A stretch of 64,000 bases of DNA from Manis javanica (lineage: Eukaryota; Chordata; Mammalia; Pholidota; Manidae). The DNA lies in assembly GCF_040802235.1 (NCBI RefSeq), contig NC_133174.1, forward strand, positions 109,807,647 through 109,871,646. Reading direction: 5' to 3'. The position numbers and the translations under genes are program-made. Shown here in pieces: positions 57,226-64,000 of this stretch (within the stretch, counting starts at the first letter, position 1; the number at the start of each line of letters is the position of its first letter). Under the pieces are notes generated by a model. It saw only the letters and a program-made list of their open reading frames with translations. It did not search any database and had not been told where the DNA came from.

Positions 57226-58249
57226 CAGTTCTGTTAACAAAACCTTAGCTTTTCCCAGTAATCATACAATGGGACTTCACTTCAGCCTTTCTTGATTATC
57301 CAACAACTTCTTTCTCTCCTCTCAGCAGTCTTCCTTCTTCCATCCCTCCCCTCTTAGCCAGCCTCTCCTTAAAACACGAACAAGAGGTAATTAATATTCA
57401 TCACTAGTCCGAACAGATAACACCTTAACACGTGCCAGATATCTCACTTCTCCTAAGCTGGAGATTCCTTTTGGGGAGCCGCTGAAGAGAAGAGGGGTGA
57501 ATTGGTATGTCAGCCAACTGGATCAGTTCTATGGGCTTCCTACAATCAGAGATTAGTTTATGAAACCAGTACCAAGACCTCCATCAATACCTATGGGAAG
57601 GAGGGCTTAGAAATAAATGGAATCCAACTCTGTAATCTGGTGGTCAGAATTTCAGGCTGCCCATGATCCTGTGTTACTGGGATATTGTTTTGTTTTCAGG
57701 TTTAGGAGTGGTGATACACCTGTCTTGTAATTACACAACACCAGCTGATACCTCAGTGTGAGTTACAGACTGACTCACTTGTTTAGATCTTTTGTGTCTC
57801 ATAATGAAGGGAGCTATATGATTAAGACTTACTAGGAAATATTATTGAAAAATGCAGGAAAAATGAAAACATAGCATCTTACATAATATCTCTCCATTAA
57901 ATCATTTTACTAAATGGAGTTGCTCATTCCTATGAGATATGCCAAGTGAAGTAGATACAATATGTACTAGTACTATTTTTCCAACAAGCTAAAAGAAAAA
58001 CACATTGCTTTTTCATAACTTCTTGATAAAAAAAATCTGTGGAGCTAGAAAACTAACAACATTTCCTGACATAAGTACTAAATCTTACTACCTATTCTGA
58101 CTAGCATATCCTTTTGGGAATAGAAAAAATATCTATATTGATATGTAGTTTATTGAACAGTGGTGAGCACACATGTAACGTTTTCTGATTACTGCCTTTA
58201 ACATGGTGTGTTGAACTCAATTTTCTGACCCTTAAGAATATGTTAGGAA

Positions 58250-59822
58250 TAAAACTCACTATTTTCAGATGGCATGGTATTATACATAAAAACCCTAAAG
58301 ACTCCACCAAAAAGCTGTTAAGAGCTAATAAACTAATTCAGTAATATTGCAGGGTACAAAATCAATATACAAAGGTCTATTGAGTTTTTATTCACTAGTG
58401 ACAAACTATCAGAAGAGAAATTAAGAAAACAATCCCATTTACAACTGCATCAAAAAGAATAAAATACCTAAGAATAAATCAGTGAAGTAGGTGAAAGATC
58501 TGTACACTTAAAACTATAAGACATCTGTGCAAGAAACTGAAAAAGACAAATAAATGAAAAGGCTTATGTGCTCATGGATTGGAAGAATTTATTGTTAAAA
58601 TGCCCATTCTACCCAAAGAAATAATGACATTTTTCACAGAAATAGAACAATCCTAAAATTTTTGTGGAATCACAAAAGATCCCAAATAGCAAGAGAAATT
58701 AAGCAAGAAGAACAAAGGTGGAGGCATCATTCTCCCTGATACCAAAGTGTATTACAGAGCTATAGTAATTGAATAGTATAGTATTGGCATAAAAACAGAC
58801 ACATAAATCAATGGAACAAAATGGAGAACCCAGAAATAAACCCTTAAATACATGGTCAACTAATATATGACATAGAAGCCTAGAATATACGATGGAGAAA
58901 GGACAGCCTCTCCAATAAATGGTGCTGGGAAAACTGGACAGCCACATGTAAAAGAAGGAAACTGGACCACTATCTTATACCACAAGAAATAACAAACATT
59001 GGGGAGGATGTGGAGAAAGAGGAACCCTCACGCACTGTTGGTAGGAATATAAATTGGTGCAGCCACTTTGGAAAACTGTATGGATTTCTTCAAGAAAATT
59101 AAAAATAGAACTATCTTATGATCCAGCAATTTCACTTCTGGGCATTTATCCAAAGAAAATGAAATACTAACTCTAAAAGATACATGCACCCCCTGTTCAT
59201 TGCAGCATTATTTACAATAGCCAAGATATGGAAATAACCTAAGCTTCTATCAATTGAATGGGTAAGGAAAATGTGGTATATATGCATACAATGGAATATT
59301 ACTCAGCAATAACGAATGAAATTTTCCTATTTACAACAATATGGATGGACCCTGAGGGCATTATGCTAAGTGAAATAAGTGACACAGAAAGACAAATATG
59401 TTATGATCTCACTTATATGTGGAATCTATAACAAGCAAACAACAACAACAAAAAAAAAAAACCAAGCTCATAGACACAGAGAAAAGACTGGTAGTTGCCA
59501 GAGGTCAGGGGGGAGGAGGTTGGGCAAAATGGGTGAAGTGGGTAAAAAGGCACAAACATCCAGTTATAAAATGAGTAAGTCATGGGGGTATAATGTTCAG
59601 CATGGTGACTATAGTTAATAATACTGTATCACACATTTGAAAGTCACTAAGAGAGTAGATCTGAAAAGCTTATCACAAGAAAAAATTTTTGTAACTATGT
59701 ATGATGATGGATGTTAACTTGACTTCTGTGATCATTTCACAATATCTACAAATATCAGATCACTATGTTGTACACTTGAAACCAAAATAATATTATATGT
59801 CAATTATACCTCAATAAAAAAC
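58250..59822 (+). repeat. L1 ORF2 3' half and 3' UTR, inactivated
   Basis: Sense L1 from ATGGCATGGTATTATACATA to CAATTATACCTCAATAAAAA, with an internal deletion near 58985 and many stops. More diverged than the L1 at 13-19 kb and with a different 3' UTR, so an older subfamily. Confidence 0.85.
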
Positions 59823-61324
59823 ATGAAGGAAACTTGAGAAAAATAATTAACACCTCAGGAGTATCCCATAGCTTTTTGGTCACTTTTAGGTATTAAAAAG
59901 TTCGATCTAGTTCAACACATCTTAAAACTTCAATTCATTACCAATATACTTTTCAGTATCTTTCTCCCAAAAGTGACAGCCAGACTTCAGCATAAGGGAC
60001 TTGGAGTGTTGAGGAAATGCAGGCCCCTTCTTTCCTGTCCTCACTTTTCAGTCTCTTTCTGTAGGGTTGGAGACGAGAAAAGCTCCTGGTATAATCTGCA
60101 TTCAGCTGTCACTGTTTCCCTGTGAATGACTGGTCACCAATGCCCTCTGCAAGGCAGGCATCATCCAAATCTGGGCACATGCAAGGCCATCAGCAGCATA
60201 TGGATGTGTGGCTCCTCCTTGTACTGTTCACTGATATCTAGTTGCAACCTCTTCCTAGCTGGTGTCAGTTGTATACCTCAGAGCCTCTGGCTGCTGGGAA
60301 CACCTGCAACAACTGGAAACCCTCTTGGGTAGCATACTGGCAAGATGACTTGAGCCTGGCTACCTTTGGTGGCATCCATTGACTAATGGATAACAGCAAG
60401 TGTGCTTTCTATGCCAAATAGGAAGTTCAGGCTGTTCCACTAACAAACCCTCTCTTTTCCCTGCCATCTCTCTTCTGTTATTTCCTCTTTCTGCTCAAAA
60501 AGAGTTATAAAGGAGAAATCAGATGTTCTATTTAGATAAGCAGAGGTTTAAAAAAATGACATGCCAGCATCCTCTTTGGCCAAGCCCTGCAGCTTCTGGC
60601 AAGCAGTTATCTTGGAGTTCTCTCTGCCTTTCCTCGGCATTGGAGCACACCTCCTCTTCCCCTTTAAGAAGAAAGAGGACTTATTGTGGCAATCATTTCA
60701 CAATATATACAAATACCTCTGTTCTTCTGCTACTGTCCCCCCCTTAAAGTTGGTCTATAATTTAAAACAAAAAAAGGAGGGAAATGTACTCTAGAAACGT
60801 TGACAGTGTTTACTATACTTCCTCCCCACTTTGCAGTAATTAGGAGTATTTGGAAACAGGGCTCCTAACCTCAGACAGGCAATTCCCTGCTGACTAACTT
60901 TCTGCTGACATCATCCAAGGTAATGCCTGGATAGTGGTTCTTTTCTGAACTCCATGCTCTAGGCCCACAGTTTTTTCTCTTTCCTTCTCCCTTACCTCCT
61001 TCCTCTGTACCATGTCTATTGCTCACGTGTTCAGTGAGCCAGTTGAAGCACAAAACTATTTACAGAGCATGGCAATTTCAGGGTATAAACTATACACAGT
61101 TTAGGTAAATTGTAGGTACACAGGCCTATTATTGAAATTAGCTAGACACAGCTTATTTGTTAATTAGGCCTTTAAAGAAGCTGTCGCTCTAGATTTTTCT
61201 CTATGGCTGGACAGCTCACTCATCTGTTCGTCTTCTTCCCTGACAGACCAGCAGGCCCACCCCTCAGGGCTGAGGTAAAACTACACCTTCCTTAAGTACT
61301 CCAAAACTATGTAGTATTTATTTT
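59823..61324. other. Unannotated intergenic stretch
   Basis: Short open frames (60126-60332, 60523-60794) have no recognisable protein similarity. A purine-rich tract near 60765-60785 precedes a TG and superficially resembles a retroviral polypurine tract, but no LTR was confirmed. Confidence 0.4.
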
Positions 61325-61960
61325 ACCTAATAATTTTAAAAGTAATATTTTTTGTTACAAAAATCACAAAATAAGAAAAGCATAAAGTAAAAACAAAAGT
61401 CATCCCTAATACCTCCATTCAGATACAAACCACTGTGAGACAGATGCTTTATATAAATGTAAATGTATATGTATGTATAAACAAAGAAAAAAGTTTTATG
61501 TCGTAAAAAAGGTTTAGATCCCATTTTTTTCTCCTAGTATTATATTTTCAGTATTTTCTCATGTCAACATCTTTTAAAATGGCATCATAGTACCCTATCA
61601 CATTGGTATGATGATTTATTTGATCTGTTTTTGGTGATTTATAATTCTCAGGTTTTCTTTGCTATAAATGATGCTTAGATAAGGATCTTTGCCTACAAAT
61701 TATTAAGGATTATTTCCTCAGGATAGATACCTAGAAGTGTGGTTAGAAATCAGAAGGAATGATTGCTTTAAGGTTTAAAACATATTATCTAAATTACTAT
61801 CCAAAATTGTACCAATCCACATTACCTCCAGAAGTATATCAGAGAACCTTGGCAATTCTTGGTACTACTATGGGCCAATATTTTCAGTATGGTTTGGGAA
61901 TCCTGACCAGTCCCAAATGTGCATGGGTCTTACCTATTTATTTGCATCCCACATGTACTG
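61325..61960 (-). repeat. Old L1M-like fragment, antisense
   Basis: Reverse-complement old L1 3' text, for example GGTGATTTATAATTCTCAGG then TCAGGATAGATACCTAGAAG. Includes a TATA-rich low-complexity patch near 61450-61480. Confidence 0.5.
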
Positions 61961-63274
61961 CAATTTACTACTTATAATCAGCATCTCTATGGATCTCTAT
62001 GTATCTTCATGAAAAATGACTTCTTGATATGGCCATGAAGTCATATTAGTGGTTTTGTTATCTGATATCTACTAGTTACATTTCTCTGTAAATTCCACTT
62101 GCTTCCTAAATCTCACTAGAATGTAATAAAAATTACATGACAATCATTCATGAGAAAATCTTCATTAGCAGCTAGTATGATTCATATGGCTAAATAGACC
62201 ACCAAATAAATGTAAAGTGTAATTCCTTAATGTATTGTGTATTGTTTCATTTTTAGTCAATTTCTAACATTTCTTGGATGGTAACCTGTGCGAGGGAGTG
62301 CACATTTCCCATTTCACAGGCATAATGTCATTTAATCTTCACAGGGCTCTTAGGTGACATTCTCAGTATGCTGTTTTCTGATGAGGCTTAGACAGGCTCA
62401 GGAACTCTACTCCAACCCTTCAGAAAAAGCAGAGCCACAGGTGAGACCAAGGTCTTTCTGACATCACATTAGTGCTCTTTCCAGTTTGCCACATGAGATT
62501 CTGAAAGGTTAAGTTGAAACAGAGATATCACCTCTTATGAGCATTAATTTTTACCTTTGCACTAATATCTCACACTATGCTTGATTCTATTTCCAGCCAA
62601 AAACCTTCTACCAGGAACAATTACTAACCCAGGAATATTCTGGAGATGAATCAATAAGTGATTGTGGAGCACATTAGAAGTCTAAATACAGGAACCTAAT
62701 CACGCAACACACCTATATAAAGTATTCGATATTAAAACTGCTGTAAGAAAGAATGACTCACACCCAGTGGTTCCAACTTTAATGTTTTCTATTAGTCTAT
62801 TTGTAGACATGCACTTTGTTATTTTACAATATTAGGGGAAAATATTTATCCTCAGATATCCTCCTTGTAACTCTTGCTGACATCCAAGAGTTGTGCACAA
62901 ATATCTGGGGGCAGAATTCAGCTCTCTGTAGGTCAAGGTACAAGTTACTAAATATGAAGCCAGAAGTAATCTAATGTATATATGAATCGATTTCTTTCAG
63001 CACATCTTCCTCCATCCTCCTCCCTTAAGAGGAGTGGCTTACTTTTCAAATGTTTTCTTCTTCTTTCTTTGAATCAATTATTAGCCACTTGCGTGAGAAT
63101 CCTATAAACGTTTGGGAAACAATCTTCAAAACAATTCTTTTTGTCTGTAGAAGCCATCTCGAGTACATTAAAGCTGTTGGAATTTACAAGATAGCAGCCT
63201 AGTTACAGAACTGGTATTGTCTAGATAAGCTCATGAAACAAGTCTTGTAAGGAAATTTATGATTATCCCTCCAA
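61961..63274. other. Intergenic stretch with a possible MIR piece
   Basis: A weak MIR-like segment at 62310-62405 (GTCATTTAATCTTCACAGGG, then GATGAGGCTTAGACAGG). Otherwise nothing recognised. Confidence 0.4.
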
Positions 63275-63530
63275 GTTAGAGTTTCTCAACCTCAACACTA
63301 TTGACATTGGGGGCCAGATGATTCTCTTTTGTTGGGAAGGATCCCTGTGCATCCTAGGATGTTCAGTAGTATCCCTGACCTCTAGCTAGCAGATGCCAGA
63401 AGCAACCCCCATTCACCAAGTTGTGACCATCAAAAATGTTGGTCATTCCAGACACTGGCAAATGTGCCTGGGGGTGGAGGATACTGAACAAAATCTCCCC
63501 CAGTTGAAGTGAAGTGTCCCTAACTTATCC
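63275..63530 (-). mobile_element. MER5A-like non-autonomous hAT element
   Basis: Reverse complement of the MER5A pattern: AGAGTTTCTCAACCTCAACA, CTATTGACATTGGGGGCCAG and CATTCCAGACACTGGCAAAT. No coding capacity. Confidence 0.75.
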
Positions 63531-63764
63531 ATAGTGAGTTGTTCCCTCTGGTTTCCACTTAAAGCTTCAGGGTAGGTAAAGGAGAAAGAAATGGTTACAG
63601 AGAGGAAAATCCTGACTTGGGAGGTGGTTAAAAGGGTAGGACATATCTATAAATGGATACAATATTAACCTCTTCCTTAATGGATTGTTTTAAAGAAAAC
63701 CAAAGAAAGTTATACTTGCACTATTAGATAGCACATTTATATGGGAAATATATTGGAATGTTTA

Positions 63765-63866
63765 AGAATGTAGTCTCTACAATAATATGGATTTCAAGTG
63801 AATCCCAGCTCTGCACTTACTAGCTGAGTGACTTTGGACAAGTTTCTTTATTTTCCTCATTGTAGA
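63765..63866 (+). repeat. MIR fragment
   Basis: AATCCCAGCTCTGCACTTAC through AGCTGAGTGACTTTGGACAA and CTTTATTTTCCTCATTGTAG, typical MIR 5' half. Cut off by the next L1 fragment. Confidence 0.85.
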
Positions 63867-64000
63867 ATTTTTTGTTAAAGTATAGTTGATATACAATATT
63901 ATATTGGTTTCAGGTAGTCAATGTAGAAATTGGACAATTATATACATTACAAAATGTTCACACAGTAAGTGTAATTACCATACAAAGATATTACAGTATT
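63867..64000 (-). repeat. L1 3' end, antisense, running off the window
   Basis: TTAAAGTATAGTTGATATAC and TATTGGTTTCAGGTAGTCAA, the reverse complement of an L1 3' UTR. Continues beyond 64000. Confidence 0.8.

Noticed and set aside
60126..60794. Three overlapping plus-strand short frames that look gene-like
   Set aside because: No conserved domain recognised, no promoter or splice context; kept only as intergenic.

Overview
This window is nuclear DNA of a placental mammal. Genes are split by long introns with canonical splice sites, and most of the rest is degenerate L1, MIR, L2, Tigger and LTR repeat sequence. Two protein-coding genes are recognised from the sequence. SLC6A14 (Na+/Cl- dependent neutral and cationic amino acid transporter ATB0,+) is on the minus strand. 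Its 14 coding exons lie between 51138 and 27325, and all splice phases join into an uninterrupted 638-codon frame. CT83 (cancer/testis antigen 83, also called KK-LC-1/CXorf61) is on the plus strand, with two coding exons between 22972 and 24078 giving 123 codons. The genes face each other tail to tail with 3.2 kb between stop codons. Human Xq23 has the same arrangement, so this is probably X-chromosomal.

No Alu, rodent B1/B2, carnivore tRNA-Lys SINE, ruminant BovA or horse ERE SINE was seen. The L1 3' ends resemble those of Laurasiatheria. A SINE-poor laurasiatherian such as a pangolin or a fruit bat would fit, but the species is not established.

Layout. 1-12.4 kb: old L1/HAL1-like and L2 remnants, no gene. 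13.2-19.7 kb: near full-length, inactivated L1 on the plus strand, with a tandem ~177-bp unit in its 5' UTR, ORF1 with one frameshift and ORF2 with many lesions. 20.9-22.5 kb: Tigger1-like transposase remnant split by a solo LTR. 22.7-24.3 kb: CT83 with a CpG-rich, CRE-containing promoter. 24.95-25.77 kb: Tigger2/MER28-like element split by a second solo LTR of the same family. 27.3-51.1 kb: SLC6A14, whose introns hold a twin-primed L1, a possible ERV1-type LTR, a short Tigger1 element with a 165-bp inverted duplication beside it, MIRs and microsatellites. 51.2-64 kb: upstream intergenic DNA with L2, MIR, L1 and MER5A-like remnants.

I found no novel gene system. The observations most worth checking are the divergent CT83 protein and its promoter, the paired solo LTRs with matching target-site duplications, the inverted/direct duplication in SLC6A14 intron 3, the 5'-inverted L1 in intron 9, and the monomer-like repeats in the L1 5' UTR.
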